The position numbers were made by a program, and so were the translations under genes. The notes beneath the pieces are model-generated. The model saw nothing but the letters and a program-made list of their open reading frames with translations. It was not told the origin of the DNA and did not search any database. This document shows, in pieces, positions 20,176 through 31,429 of a stretch of 64,000 nucleotides of DNA. The stretch's first letter is position 1, and each line of letters starts with the position of its first letter. The stretch lies in contig OY757023.1 in NCBI GenBank assembly GCA_963580285.1, positions 91,289,108 to 91,353,107 of the forward strand, written 5' to 3'. This DNA is from Lucinisca nassula (taxonomy: Eukaryota > Mollusca > Bivalvia > Lucinida > Lucinidae).

Positions 20176-23100
20176 ATCGGGGCCCTGTGGTTTCAGAAAA
20201 GAAGATTTTTGAAGTTGATCCATTATAAAGTAGAAGTAAAACAAAGATCAGGAATCGATACAATTTACTTACTCCACCCATCAAAGACACCAAAGGGAAA
20301 GAAATACAAACATTAAGCGACCAGACCATAATGGAAACCCAAACAAAGGAAGTCTATTGGAGTTAAGGAGCCGTGGCGAATGTTCAATTGAGACTCCAGG
20401 GGCATGGCTGGCAGGATTTATGTAGGAGACCACTTGACATTGCTACATACTAAATATATAAGCTCTGGGCTTCATGGTTTCGGAGAAGAAGATTTTTGAA
20501 AAAAAATTTCAGTATAAGTCTATAGGTGCTAATGAGCCCTGGGGCATGACAAATTTTGACCCAAAGGGCATGGTTGTCACGATTTATGTGGGTGACCATC
20601 TTATGTTGCTATTTACTAAATATCTAAGGTCTGTACTTCATGGTTTCAGAAAAGAAGATTTTCGAAGCTTATTTTCCATTATTCCATTATTAGTTTATTG
20701 GAGTTACGGGGTCACAAGATTTGGCCAATTCAGACCCTAGGGGCATGTTTGGCAGGATTCATGTAGGTGACCACTCAACGTTGCTACATGCTAAATACCT
20801 AAGCTCTTGACCATATGTTTTCAGAGAAGAAGATTTTTGAAGTTTTTTTTTTCATTTTAAGTTGTACATTTGAAGTCTATGGTAGGTAATGAGCCCATGG
20901 GCGTGGCCAATTTTGACCTACGGGGCATTTTTGGCAGTATTTATTAAGGTGACTGACCATTTCATGTGGCTACATACTAAAGATCTAACCTCTGGGCCTT
21001 ATGGTTTCAGAGGAGAAGATTTTTGAAGTTGTTTTTTTTTTCCATTATAAGTCTATGGGAGCTAATGAGCCCATGGGCGTTGCCAATTTTGATCCCAAGA
21101 GCATGGTTGACAGGATTTATGAAGGTGACCACTTGACGTTGCTAAATGCTACATTTTTAAGCTCTGGGCCCTGTGGTTTCAGATAAGAAGATTTTTTAAG
21201 TTTTTCCAATTGTAAATCTATGGGAGCTAAATAGCCCTGGGGTGTGGCCAATTTGGATCCCAGGTGCATAATTGGCAGGATTTATGTCGGTGACCACTTG
21301 ACATTGCTACAAACTAAATATCTAACCTCTGGGCCTTATGGTTTCATAGAAGAAGATTTTTGAAGTTTCTTCCATTATAAGTCTATAGGAGCTGATGAGC
21401 ACGGGCGTGGCCAATTTTGACCCCAGGGGCTGGGTTAGCAGGATTTATGTAGGTGACTATTTTATGTTGCTAGATACTAAATATCTAAGTTCTGTGCTTC
21501 ACAGTTTCAGAGAAGAAGATTTTGAAGCTTTTTTCCATTATGAGTCTATGGGAGCTAAGGGGCCCCGGAATGTGGCCCATTTGGACCCCAGGGGCATGAT
21601 TGGCAGGATTTATGTAGGTGACCACTTGCCATTGCTCCATGCTAAATATATAAGCTCTGGGCCCTGTGGTTTCAGAGCAGAAGATTTTTTAAGCTATTTT
21701 ACATTATGAGTATATGGGAGCTAAGGGGCCCCGGAGAGCGGCCCAATTGGGACCCCAGGGGCATGATTGGCGGGATTTATTTAGGTGACAACTTGCCTTT
21801 GCTACATGCTAAATATCTAAGCTCTGGGCCCTGTGGTTTCAGAGAAGACTTTTTAAGCTTTTTTCCATTATGGGTCTATGGGAGCTAAGAGGCCCCGGGG
21901 CGTGGCCCATTTGGACCCCAAGGACATGATTGGCAAGATTTATGTAGGTGACCACTTGCCATTGCTACATGCTAAATATCTAAGCTCTGGGCCCTGTGGT
22001 TTCAGAGAAGAAGATTATTGAAGCTTTTTATCCATTATAGGTCTATGGGAGCTAAGGGGGCCCAGGGTGTGGCCAATTTGGATCCCAGGGGCATGATTGG
22101 CAGGATTTATGTAGGTGACCACTTGAAATTGTTACAAGCTAAATATCTAAGCTCTGGGCCTTGTGGTTTCAGAGAAGAAGATTGTTTAAGCTTTTTTCCA
22201 TAATGAGTCTATGGGAGCTAAGGGGCCCCGCCCATTTGGACCCCAGGGGCATGGTTGGCAGGATGTATGTAGGTGACCACTTGTCATTGCTACATGCTAA
22301 ATATCTAAGCTCTGGCCCTGTGGTTTCAGAGAAGAAGATTTTTGAAGGTTTTTTTCCATAATGAGTCTATGGGAGCTAAGGGGCCCCGGGCCGTGGCCCA
22401 TTTGGACCCTAGGGGCATGATTGGCAGGATTTATGTAGGTGGCCACTTGCCGTTGCTACATGCTAAATATCTCAGCTCTGGGCCCTGTGGTTTCAGAGAA
22501 GAAGATTTTTGAAGCTTTTTTCAATTATGAGTGTATAGGAGCTAAGCGCCCCGTGGCGTGGCCCATTTGGACCCCAGGGGCATGATTGGCAGGAATTATA
22601 TAGATGACCGCTTGCCATTGCTACATGTTAAATATCTAAGCTCTGGGCCCTGTGGTTTCAGAGAAGAAGATTTTGTTAAGCTTTTTTCCATTATGAGTCT
22701 ATAGGAGCGAAGGGGCCCCGGGGCATGGCCCATTTGGAACCCCAGGGGCATGATTGGCAGGAATTATGTAGGTGACCACTTGCTGTTGCTACATGCTAAA
22801 TATTTAAGCTCTGGGCCCTGTGGTTTCAGAGAAGAAAATTTTTGAAGCTTTTTTTCCATTATGAATCTAAAGGATATAAAAGGGGCCCCGGGTGTGGCCA
22901 ATTTGGACCCCAGGGGCATGATTGACAGGAATTATGTAGGTGACCACTTGCAGTTGCTACATGCTAAATATCTTAGCTCTGGGCCCTGTGGTTTCAGAGA
23001 AGATTTTTGAAGCTTTTCTTCCATTATGAGTCTATGGGAGCTAAGGGGCCCCGGGGCGTGGCCCATTTGGAACCCAGGGGCATGATTGGCAGGAATTATG

Positions 23101-23350
23101 TAGGTGACCACTTGCTGTTGCTACATGCTAAATATCTAAGCTCTGGGCCTTGTGGTCTCAGAGAAGAAGATTTTTGAAGCTTTTTTTTCATTACGAGTCT
23201 ATAGGAGCTAAGGGACCCTGGGGTGTGGCCAATTTGGACCCAAGGGGCATGATTGGCAGGATTTATGTAGGTGACCACTTGACATTGTTACAAGCTAAAT
23301 TGCTCTGGGCCCTGTGGTTTCAGAGAAGATTTTTTAAATTTTTCCCATGG
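20176..23350 (+). repeat. tandem array B, ~165-bp monomers (about 19 units)
   Basis: The box TTTCAGAGAAGAAGATTTTT recurs near 20190, 20475, 20643, 20819, 21005, 21176, 21342, 21507, 21670, 21837, 22000, 22166, 22325, 22488, 22657, 22822, 22991, 23155 and 23317. Most intervals are 160-176 bp. The same box and period occur in array E (54.5-56.5 kb), so these arrays are diverged relatives. ORFs in this stretch are by-products of the repeat. Confidence 0.92.
20231..20349 (-). pseudogene. extreme 3' fragment of the Penelope-like element
   Basis: These 119 bases match the outer 3' end of the PLE copy at 19015-19984. They interrupt an array-B monomer between CATTATAAAG and TCTATT. AAG lies at both junctions (20228-20230 and 20350-20352). 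Confidence 0.8.
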
Positions 23351-24066
23351 GAGCTTTATGTTGCCATGGCAACCAGAATTCCAATCTGATCAGCCCAAAA
23401 ACCTTATGCAGCCTTTCCCCCTACCTGATGATGCTTCACATGAAATTTGATCAAGATTGGCCATGGAGTATTAGAGATATGCTTATTTGAAATTGTTTAC
23501 AGGTGCATGGACAACAGACAAAATGTGATCACAAAAGCTCACCTTGTCACTATGTGACAGGTTAGCTGAAAACAATGGCAACCAGAGTTGTGGTTCTTGT
23601 GCATGACACGCTGTCTCAGCCTTGTGAACAACTGTGCCAGGTACCATCAATATATCTCAAAGTGTATTGGAGTTATGGCCATCACAAAGTAGTCGTTCTA
23701 TTTTATTAAAAGGGGAGATAACTCAAACAGTATGGCATCCAGATTTCTGGTTCTTGCATATGACATGCCGTCTCAGCCTTGTGAACAATTGTGCCAAGAA
23801 CCATCAATGAATCTCAAAGGGTAAAGGAGTTATGGCCATCACAAGGTTGCGTCTACGGATGGACAGATGGACAGTCAGATGGACGGACGGAGGTCAGGCT
23901 GATCGCTATATCCCCCGAACCTAATCAGTCGGGGGATAAAAATGCGAGCGGCTTTTGCATTTGCTCACATTCTTTCAGCAAAAATACCACTGTGTTATGT
24001 AAATTGCTTCCCAGAACAGTTAACGTTTTGATCACTAACAAGCTTGTTAAACTAACAACTGGCCCG

Positions 24067-24579
24067 TGATGCACAGAAAAATAAGCCAGCGCATAATAAA
24101 ACCTACAATGAGACATCTGTACCCTGCAAAGACTCAGATCAGCCTGAACATCCACCTAGTCTGATCAGAGTCTTCGTTGTGTGCTCTAAGGATAGCTAAG
24201 GGCCCAATGCTCCTTCATGCAGCAAGAGAAGTCTCTGGTCAGACTATATAGCTGTGCAGGCTGATTTGATTCTTCGCTGGGCGTAAATTTAAGTTGTACG
24301 AATGCGTTGCCCCGGCTCAAATGCGTTATTATAAACCTCTTTATAACACTGTTCATTACACCATCGTTTTGGATATGACCCTTGTTTAAAGATGGGTGCC
24401 AAAAATGTAGATTATATAGAAAACAAATGACCATAAAATCAATGGTTATTTTACTATATGACCTATACATTTTTATCTGGATATTAACCCATTTTGTACC
24501 ATAAACCATCCTAATAATACTCTGAAGAGGGTTAAGGATTATATAGAAACCCCAAAAAGGGTTGTTGGCAAACACTGCA
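24067..24579. other. unassigned sequence
   Basis: No recognised domain in the minus-strand ORF at 24186-24575. No clear repeat structure apart from short CAGATCAG-type MITE traces. Confidence 0.4.
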
Positions 24580-24770
24580 GTCCCCTATCAGATGCAACAT
24601 AAGTTGACACGGTGTCTGATTTGGGTCTTCATTGTTTGCAGCAAGTTCATCCACTTTCAAAATACATTTCTGGAAATTACTCACCCTGACACCCCTAGAT
24701 ACTGAAATGGACTCCTGCTAGATACAAGGGGGAGATTCCATTCAGTACAAAAAGGGTTAAACAGCTTTGG
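24580..24770. mobile_element. palindromic MITE P2 copy (GTACCAAATGG-type ends)
   Basis: It contains GGTGTCTGATTTGGGTC with TTTGCAG, and ends in ATTCAGTACAAAAAGGGTT. It matches, reversed, the fuller copy at 62255-62478. Confidence 0.6.
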
Positions 24771-24902
24771 CTTCGGACACCAACATTAATGTTATAAAGA
24801 GATTGAGATGTACAAGACCCACTAAGTAAGGCTTCCAATCCTTTAACAGTGGAGCAGGAATATTCAATCATGGAGCATCATCATCATCATCATCATTAGT
24901 TT

Positions 24903-27187
24903 TTAGCTCACCTGGGCCGAAGGCTCCAGGGGAGCTTATAGTATAGTGGGTCCTCCGTCGTCCGTCCGTCGTCCGTCCACACTTTTGAGCAGCTATATCT
25001 CTGTATCCTGCAGGCTGATCTCAATCATTTCTCACCTGTAGTATGCTTCTGGTGGGGCATTGATGACATAAACTTTTTTTTGAAATCCCTCTAAAACTTT
25101 GGTTCCTATGGCAACCACAAGGTCCCATAGACTTACTATGGGAAAATGCTTGTCATCACCGTAGCGCCTTCAGTTTTGATCGGATCTTTCTGAAACTTAT
25201 ATGTAAGGTGACTGGGGATAAAAACTCGGATGAGTTCGAAAACCGGCCTAGTCGGCCCATTTATCATAGAGTTACGTCCCTTTGATTGCTGAAAATGCCC
25301 ATTTTCGACCTTGTCATCACCGTAGCCCATTCAGTTTTGATCGGATCTTTCTGAAACATATGTTATGTGGCTGGGGATAAAACCTCGGATGAGTTCGAAA
25401 ACCAGCATAGTCCGCTGGTTTATCATAAGAGTTACGTCCCTTTGATTGCTGAAAATGCCGATTTTTGACCTTGTCATCACCGTAGCCCCTTCAGTTTTGA
25501 TCGGATCTTTCTGAAACTTATTTGTAAGGTGGCTGTGGATAAAATCTCGGATGAGTTCGAAAACCGGCCAAGTCGGCCCTTTTATCGTAGAGTAACGTCC
25601 CTTTGATTGCTGAAAATGCTGATTTTTGACCTTGTCATCACTGTAGCCCTTTCAGTTTTGATCGAATCTTTCTGAAACTTATATGAAAAGTGGCTGGGGA
25701 TAAAATCTCGGATGAGTTCGAAAACCAGCCAAGTTGGATCATTTATCACAGAGTAACGTCCCTTTGATTGCTGAAAATGCAGATTTTTGATCTTGTCATC
25801 ACCGTAGCCCTTTGAGTTTTGATCGGATCTTTCTGAAACTTATATGCAAGGTGGCTGGTGATAAAGCCTCGGATGAGTTCGCATACCGGCAAAGGTGGCC
25901 TATTTATCATTGAGTTAGGTCCCTTTGATTGCTGAAAATGTTGATTTTTGACCTTGTCAACACTGTAGCCCCTTCAGTTTTGATCGGATCTTTCTGAAAC
26001 TTATATGTAAGGTGGCTGGGGATAAAACCTCGGATGCCCTCGAAAACCGGCCAAGTTGCCCCATTAACTATATAGTTATGTCCCTTTGATGGCTGGAAAT
26101 GTCGATTTTTTACCTTGTCATCACCATAGCCCCTTCAGTTTTGATCGAATCTTTCTGAAACCTATATGTAAGGTGACTGGAGATAAAACCTAGGATGAGT
26201 TTGAATACCGGCCAAGTTGGCCCATTTATCATTGATTTACGTCCCTTTGATTGCTGAAAATGCCGATTTTTGACCTTGTCATCACCATAGCCCCTTCAGG
26301 TTTGATCGGATCTTTCTGAAACTTATATGTAAGGTGGCTGTGGATAAAATCTTGGATGAGTTCGAAAACAGGCCAAGTCAGCCCATTTATCGTAGAGTTC
26401 TGTCCCTTTGATGGCTGAAAATGTTGATTTTTGACCTTGTCATTACCGTAGCCCCTTCAGTTTTGATCAGATTTTTCTGAAACTTATATGTAAAGTGGCT
26501 GGGGATGAAACCTCGGATGAGTTCGAAAACTGGCCAAGTCGGCTCATTTATTTTAGAGTAACATCCCTTTGATTGCTAAAAATGCCAAATTTTGACCTTG
26601 TCATCACCGTAGCCCTTTCAGTTTTCTGAAACTTATACGTGAGGTGGCTGGGAATAAAATCTTGGATGAGTTTGAATACTGGCCAAGTCTGATCGGATCT
26701 TTCTGAAATTTACATGTAAGGTGGCTGGGAATAAAAACCTCAGGTGAGTTCGAATACCGGCCAAGTCAGCACATTTATCATAGAGTGACGTGCCTTTGAT
26801 TGCTGAAAATGCCTATTTTCGACATTGTTACCACTGCTGCCCCTTTAGTTTTGAACGGATCTTCATGAAACTTACAAACAAGGAAGTCAGGCAGAAAGCT
26901 TGGAGGAGTTTGAAAACTCTTGTTTTTGAACTTGTCATCACCATAGCCACATCAGTTTAGATTGGATCTTCTTAGCAAGTCAGGAATAAAAGCTTGAATG
27001 AGTTTGAAAACCGGTGAGGTCAGCCTGTTTATCATAGAGTTAAATTCTACTTGATTTTCAGAAAATGCTTACCCTGTCATCACCATGTCCTCCCATAAAG
27101 CCTTCAGTAAAGGTTGGCACTTCCTTAAACTTTGAATCTGTTAGCTCAGGTGAGCGATACAGGACCAAGCTAGCTTGGTCCTCTTGT
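24903..27187 (-). mobile_element. HINE-like element C, minus strand, 161-bp tandem core
   Basis: Read on the minus strand, it starts with a perfect 22-bp palindrome (27161-27182, centre AAGCTAGCTT) followed by the GCTCACCTGAGC box. An array of about 161-bp monomers comes next. It ends with a GGAC/GACGG microsatellite (complement at 24953-24985) and a terminal hairpin ending in AGCT (24903-24935). The layout is the same as in elements B and E, though the core monomer differs. Confidence 0.72.
25080..27150 (-). repeat. tandem array C, ~161-bp monomers (11-12 units)
   Basis: The phrase CTTGTCATCACCGTAGCCCC and variants begin near 25143, 25311, 25471, 25630, 25791, 25953, 26115, 26277, 26437 and 26596, with more diverged units to the right. 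The period is 159-168 bp. AGTTTTGATCGGATCTTTCT is the best conserved stretch. Confidence 0.9.
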
Positions 27188-27830
27188 TTTTTATCAACGT
27201 GCAGGTACAGGGGCAACATCCACATAAGTGGGCCCCCATGCTGCATGCATGGTAGATGTCACACCGGATCTCCAGGTTTGTCTCATGAGGGTCGATAGCA
27301 AAGAGCTTCCATTCTCTTCAATCTCTCTCTCTGTCATCTGCTTCCAGGTCATCTTGGGCCTCCCAGGCCCACACCTTCCACCTACCTGTATGTTCCAGGC
27401 AGTCTTGATTGCACCACTGGAGCATTCCACATGTCCATACCAGCGAAGCCTTCTCTCTTTCAGGATGAGGACCAGGTCCTCAATGCCAAGCCGTGCAAGT
27501 AGCTCACTGGACCTGATGGTGACAGTGTCCTGTGGCTTGACATTGCAGATGTCTGATCATTGCCCTTTCATGCCTCTGCAGACTTTGTCAATGGCCAAGT
27601 CTCACTGGTATGAAGCATTGCTCCGCACACAAGAGCTGTACACACAGCCGGATGTACTGAACAAGAGGTGGCGCGAAGAGAGAACTGGTAGCAGCTCCTT
27701 GAATTTCTTCCATGCTGTTTTCACACATGATGTGGTCGAAAGATCACAGCTACCCGCTGCTGAGCATAAATATTCAATCATGGGGCATAAATGTTCAATA
27801 ACATACCCCGGTAGCATGAATATTTAATCA
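27188..27830 (-). pseudogene. LINE 3' fragment, same family as the copy at 49338-50835
   Basis: Minus-strand frames encode the C-terminal blocks seen in the longer copy: CDLSTTSCVKTAWKKFKELLPV (about 27690-27760), RRLRWYGHVE-type sequence (about 27440), GPGRPKMTWKQ (about 27350) and the closing VDVAPVPAR. An internal deletion and stops are present. The 3' end (TAAAAAAC on the complement) abuts element C. Confidence 0.78.
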
Positions 27831-28039
27831 GCTACAGATAATCATGACATCATTCATCATAAAATGTACCTTATTGTGTCATGATTTACCCTTTAGATGT
27901 AAACAACAACAACTGTTGTCTGCTTTTTCTCTGTTGGCTACTTTAAAAGTCATTGCTGTAAATAGCGTGGACCCAGATCAGACTGCTCCTCTGCTGCCTT
28001 AAAACATGTAATATATAGAGCAGAAGTTTGGTTGGATTG
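27831..28039. other. unassigned sequence with MITE P3 trace
   Basis: A fragment of MITE P3 (TTGTCTGCTTT, CCAGATCAGACTGCTCC) at about 27885-28010. Nothing else recognised. Confidence 0.45.
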
Positions 28040-28205
28040 GTTAGGAGTATAACAGCCCTCTGTTTAGGCCATGTCAGCTTACTTACTGACACTTTTCTTG
28101 GGCAGGCTTATGCACATTCCTTTGCCAGAAACTTTTAACTGCCCTTCTTGTCAGGAGAATCAATCTCCATAAAAGAATATTGCAGACCCGGCATATTGAT
28201 CCTGC
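28040..28205 (-). mobile_element. SINE-2 fragment, minus strand
   Basis: It carries the SINE-2 body (CTTTGCCAGAAACTTTTAACTGCC, AATCAATCTCCATAAAAGAATATTG). The head is lost. Confidence 0.6.
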
Positions 28206-28440
28206 AACCTCCTGAACCCCAGTCACATCACGTGAATAAGACCGTGAAATGAACACCCCACTAAACCCCATATTACATAGAGAAAACTGAAGTATACGGG
28301 GGTGTACAGTATATTTGTTACTTCTGCTCCAAGACATAGGTTGTGGGTTCTCGTTAGAACAAACCCAATGAGGCAGTTCTAATGAGCACCACAACCTATG
28401 TTTGCAGTATAAATAAGAAATATATCACGGAATTAAAAAA
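28206..28440. mobile_element. P1-like palindromic MITE variant
   Basis: The arms ACATAGGTTGTGGGTTCTCGT and AACCTATGT enclose GAACAAACC...GTTC (about 28335-28402). The flanks CCCCACTAAACCCCA...TATAGAG resemble those at 38905-39100. Confidence 0.6.
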
Positions 28441-28483
28441 AAAAACTAGAAATGCGTTCATAGGACACGGATGGCCCAGCCTG

Positions 28484-28785
28484 AAATGCATATTTCTTTC
28501 TCTCTTTTGAAATTTTCAAAGGTCGTGGGCCATGCATATTTCTTTCTCTCTTTTGAAATTTTCAATGTGGGCCGTGCATATTTCTTTCTCTCTTTTGAAA
28601 TTTTCAATGGTCGTGGACCATGCATATTTCTTTCTCTCTTTTGAAATTTTCAATGGTCGTGGGCCATGCATATTTCTCTCTTTTGAAATTTTTTAATGGT
28701 CGTGGGCCATGCATATTTCTTTCTCTCTTTTGAAATTTTCAATGGTCGTGGGCCATGCATATTTCTTTCTCTCTTTCGAAATTTT
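28484..28785. repeat. 46-bp minisatellite, about 7 units
   Basis: The unit contains GGGCCATGCATATTTC, then TTTCTCTCTTTTGAAATTTTC. Units differ by small deletions. It lies in the CAD intron about 170 bases downstream (in gene sense) of the last visible exon. Confidence 0.9.
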
Positions 28786-28794
28786 CGGACAAAA

Positions 28795-28860
28795 TAAGAC
28801 TTGGCATTACATGTGAATCGTCTGCCCAGCAGACGATTCACATGTAATGTCAAGCCTTAT
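28795..28860. mobile_element. hairpin MITE core (CATTACATGTGAATCGTCTGC arms)
   Basis: GCATTACATGTGAATCGTCT and its complement face each other around CCCAG. Related hairpins lie at 30449-30525 and 46910-47005. Confidence 0.75.
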
Positions 28861-28955
28861 GTCTGTATAAAATACGTGTATGAAAAAAAAAGAAAATTGA
28901 AAATGTTGTCTTCTGGTCGTGAACAGCACTGCATGTGTTATGTTGAAACACTCAC

Positions 28956-29200
28956 CTTCATCCATACTGAGATATCATCCAGTTTGAGGGTCGTAAAAGT
29001 TTCATTTAGGTACATCTTCAGTCCCGCGGCTTTATCACCGATCTGAGGCAGCGAGAGATAGTTGTCGCTGCTGGCACCAACATACACTCCATAGTCACAT
29101 CTTGCCCCACTCCGTGCCAGCTTGTGACTGAGGGCAAACGCAGCTTCGTCTACAGATGGAGGATTCGTGTTCGGCATGGCAAGGATCATTGTTATTCCCC
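28956..29200 (-). CDS. CAD: CAD exon E: dihydroorotase domain, central part
   Basis: This 245-base exon continues dihydroorotase directly from exon D: the split glycine codon (phase 1) rejoins to give LAGGIT. It contains AMPNTNPP, the substrate-binding Asn region, and GLKMYLNETF. Its Lys matches the carboxylated metal-bridging Lys of human CAD (Lys1556), and its Thr-Phe matches the flexible loop (Thr1562-Phe1563). An acceptor TTCAG lies before it and a strong donor GTGAGT after Lys (28955-28950). The exon ends in phase 0 at WMK. The remaining metal ligands, the linker and the aspartate transcarbamylase domain must lie further left; I found no exon for them in this window. Confidence 0.93.
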
Positions 29201-29337
29201 CTGAATTATAATTCATTTAGTCAAATTATCTCAATTTTTAACCCTTAAAACACCAAGAAAAGTGTATCTGAAATGTCTTATGTTTATCTTGTCTGCAGCA
29301 TGGTTTTGCAAATTTCAAACAGATTTTTGCATTCAGG

Positions 29338-29625
29338 CAAGATGATCCCTGCAGAAATAGCATTGAGCTGCATGATGCTTCCAAACACAGCTGAAACACA
29401 CCGCAAATGAGTACTGGTAATCTGCTTAAAAGGTGTAAGCCTGCCCAAGCAACATGATGTGTGTCTAACCGTCCCTGCAAACAAATCCTATTGGTTTGTT
29501 TGGACTGTAGGGCTTAAGATGTCATTTCATCTCAATGTTGGGTAAAAGTCCCACAAAATTGGAAACAACGTCTCCTAAATGACTTAGTTTTGACAGGGAT
29601 GTAAAACCTCAATTCTAACATAATA
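29338..29625 (+). mobile_element. SINE-1 copy, plus
   Basis: Head, body and the tail (GTAAAACCTCAATTC) match the copy at 33008-33300, with substitutions such as GGTTTGTTTGGAC in the middle. Confidence 0.75.
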
Positions 29626-29689
29626 CAGGTAAACAATGTGGACCTAAATGAGCTGTCCGATCTAGGTCCAAACTGTTTGCATCAATCGT

Positions 29690-30405
29690 CACGAAAACAC
29701 GCCTATATAATTAAACCCCCTTGAACCCCACTTTTATACAGTAAAACTGGGGTTTACAGGGTTTAACCTTATTTTTCTTATTTCTGCTCTAAAATATAGA
29801 TTGTGGGTACTCGTTAGAACCGCCTCGGTGAGGCGGTTCTAATGTGTACCCACAATCTATATTGATAAAATATAGATTGTGGGTACTCATTAGAACTGCC
29901 TTGGTGAGGCGGTTCTAACGTGTACCCACCATCTATATTTTGAGCAGAAATAAGAAAAATATTACAATTTTTCATCTGAAAATTTCGGCAGTAAAGTTTA
30001 CAATGTATTTGTATAGGCTTGTTTTCGTAATGGACTTTTAAAGTAACCAGCAGATGAAACCAATGACAATTGTTGTAATTTGCATAGTAAGGGTTAATCA
30101 AGCTTGGATTGCTTTTAACCCTTACATTACGAAAGCAAGCCTATACAAATACATTGACACATTTATCGCCGAAAAAATGAAAATTTTCTGATGAAAAATT
30201 GTGATATATTTCTTATTTCTGCTGAAAATATAGATTGTGGGTACTCGTTAGAACCGCCTCATTGAGGCGGTTCTAACGAGTACCCACAATCTATATTATT
30301 GAGCAGAAATAAGAAAAAATAAGGTTTACCCCTGCAAACCCCAGTTTTACTATATAAAAGTGGGGTTCGAGGGGGTCAAAATTATATAGGCTTGTTTTCG
30401 TGATA
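29690..30405. mobile_element. two P1 palindromic MITEs side by side
   Basis: The first (about 29690-30025) contains two complete central hairpins in tandem (29799-29867 and 29873-29940). The second (about 30118-30405) has one (about 30227-30297) with near-perfect arms GTACTCGTTAGAACCGCCTC. Both are bounded by the ACGAAAACA / CCTATA type ends. Confidence 0.82.
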
Positions 30406-30448
30406 AAACACTACAGAAAATTCTGAAGCAGATGATAATCTACTTCAA

Positions 30449-30525
30449 AGAAAGTAAGACTAGACATTTCATGTAAATCATGCGCATAAGACAATTCTTA
30501 TGTAATGTCAAGCCTTATTGTCTCT
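30449..30525. mobile_element. hairpin MITE core, diverged
   Basis: TAGACATTTCATGTAAATCAT and CTTATGTAATGTCAAGCC form imperfect arms like those at 28795-28860. Confidence 0.55.
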
Positions 30526-30529
30526 ATAA

Positions 30530-30590
30530 AAAACAAGAGGTTCATGATGGACCTAATTCGCTCACCTGAGTCAAGTTGTATTATCTTTTG
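30530..30590 (+). mobile_element. HINE-like 5' end without a body
   Basis: AACAAGAGGTTCATGATGGACC followed by CGCTCACCTGAG is the left end seen in elements B and E. No array, microsatellite or 3' hairpin follows. Confidence 0.55.
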
Positions 30591-30689
30591 ATGATGTTTT
30601 TATTTCTGTCTATGTGCTATTTGTTCAATGTAGCAGAACCATTTAAGAACTTAGGTGGAGATTTTGTAAATTTTTTCTTAAATTCAGTC

Positions 30690-30815
30690 ACTGTGTTCAA
30701 AGGATGTGGATTCTCGGCATCAAAAACGCCTCAAGTGTGGAGAAGCTTGGGACTGAACCCATGAAACTTGGTTTATTAGGCAAGTAGTTTAACCATTTCA
30801 CCATAGAAGCTTCTA
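30690..30815 (-). mobile_element. possible tRNA-derived SINE remnant (SINE-5 type)
   Basis: On the complement, GTTAGAAGCTTCTATGGTGAAATGG starts a weak tRNA-like head resembling 44958-45135. Boxes are degraded. Confidence 0.35.
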
Positions 30816-31225
30816 ACACTAATTTTCTGATAATATCAAATTGTGTTAGTTTGCACTGGAGTTTTTGTATTTGAATATAAATGACGTTAAGTTTTGTTTT
30901 TGGAAATAATAACATTAAGATTTTCGAGCAGAAACACTTAAGTTCGTTATGAAGTCAGTTTTATTTTGGGAAACAATAGCATATTTCAAAGCACTGACAG
31001 CACTGGTGAGCCAATTGTGTCGGAATGTAGGCTAGGAAAATGATCCTGAATTGTGGTAAAGACTGTTTACATTTCGTTTATTACTTGTACATTTCTGTAC
31101 TGTAAGCAAAATGTGTAAATTCCGATTGGACATCACATTCTGCAGCATCTGACTCAAAATTTCCTGTACTGTAAGTAACAAAGTAGACTTTGATTAGACA
31201 GAGGCCATATTCTGTGGCATATGTT
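30816..31225. other. unassigned AT-rich sequence
   Basis: No gene or repeat was recognised apart from GGCATATGTTC-type traces near the right end. Confidence 0.4.
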
Positions 31226-31405
31226 CTAGGTCTACACTGTCCATGCTAATAAACCCTATTGGTTTCATTGGGCGACAGGGCTTGAGATGTCATTTCATCT
31301 CAACGTCGGGTAAAAGTCCCACAAAATTGGAAGCAACGTCTCCAAAATGACCTTTACAGTGTTCACGGGGACGTTAAACCTCAAATCAAACAAACAAACA
31401 AACAA
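31226..31405 (+). mobile_element. SINE-1 3' half with (CAAA)n tail
   Basis: It starts near GTCCATGCTAATAAACCC and ends GTTAAACCTCAAATCAAACAAACAAACAAAC. The simple-repeat tail shows the retroposon 3' end. Confidence 0.85.
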
Positions 31406-31429
31406 CCTCAACCCCTAATATGGAAAAAG

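Larger units (their letters stand above)
18845..23569 (+). mobile_element. HINE-like element B (ACAAGAGGGCC start, 165-bp tandem core), inserted in array A
   Basis: The 5' hairpin is AGGGCCA/TGGCCCT (18851-18866), followed by GCTCACCTG. The 3' hairpin runs from AGCTCACC (23536) to AGCT (23567). Removing this span rejoins an array-A monomer (GATAACTC plus AAACAATGG...). Its interior is itself interrupted by SINE-1 and two PLE fragments. No ORF of substance. Confidence 0.7.
17762..23937 (+). mobile_element. HINE-like element A (ATCCCCCG ends, ~155-bp tandem core)
   Basis: The 5' subterminal hairpin is GCCATC/GATGGC (17763-17780). The 3' end carries TCCCCCGA (23911-23918) and TCGGGGGA (23929-23936), a perfect 8-bp stem followed by an A-run. 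A GGAC/GGAT microsatellite lies just before it (about 23857-23893). The core is an array of about 155-bp monomers (about 17845-18843, resuming at 23570-23850), each with GAGATAACTC and CCCAGAGTTGTGGTTCTTG. A 5' hairpin, tandem core, microsatellite and 3' hairpin without coding capacity fit Helentron-associated (HINE) or pearl-type non-autonomous elements. The class is inferred from structure. Confidence 0.65.
17653..24066. mobile_element. MITE G (GGGGCCAGTTGTTC ends), split in two by a HINE-like element
   Basis: The left half (17653-17761) and right half (about 23938-24066) together match the intact copies at 52501-52745 and 63370-63613. The ends are GGGCCAGTTGTT and AACAACTGGCCC. The break falls in the A-run before TGCGAGC in the central hairpin arm. 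Everything between belongs to later insertions. Confidence 0.75.

Noticed and set aside
20176..23350. Many 60-100-codon ORFs repeating the same peptide
   Set aside because: They are by-products of the 165-bp array; frames are not kept from unit to unit.
1..28955. Further CAD exons (rest of dihydroorotase, aspartate transcarbamylase)
   Set aside because: I looked on the minus strand for later dihydroorotase and ATCase motifs and saw none; small exons could still be hidden.
28650..29046. ORFs across the 46-bp minisatellite and hairpin
   Set aside because: Produced by repeat units; no similarity outside the array, and they overlap the CAD exon on the wrong strand or frame.
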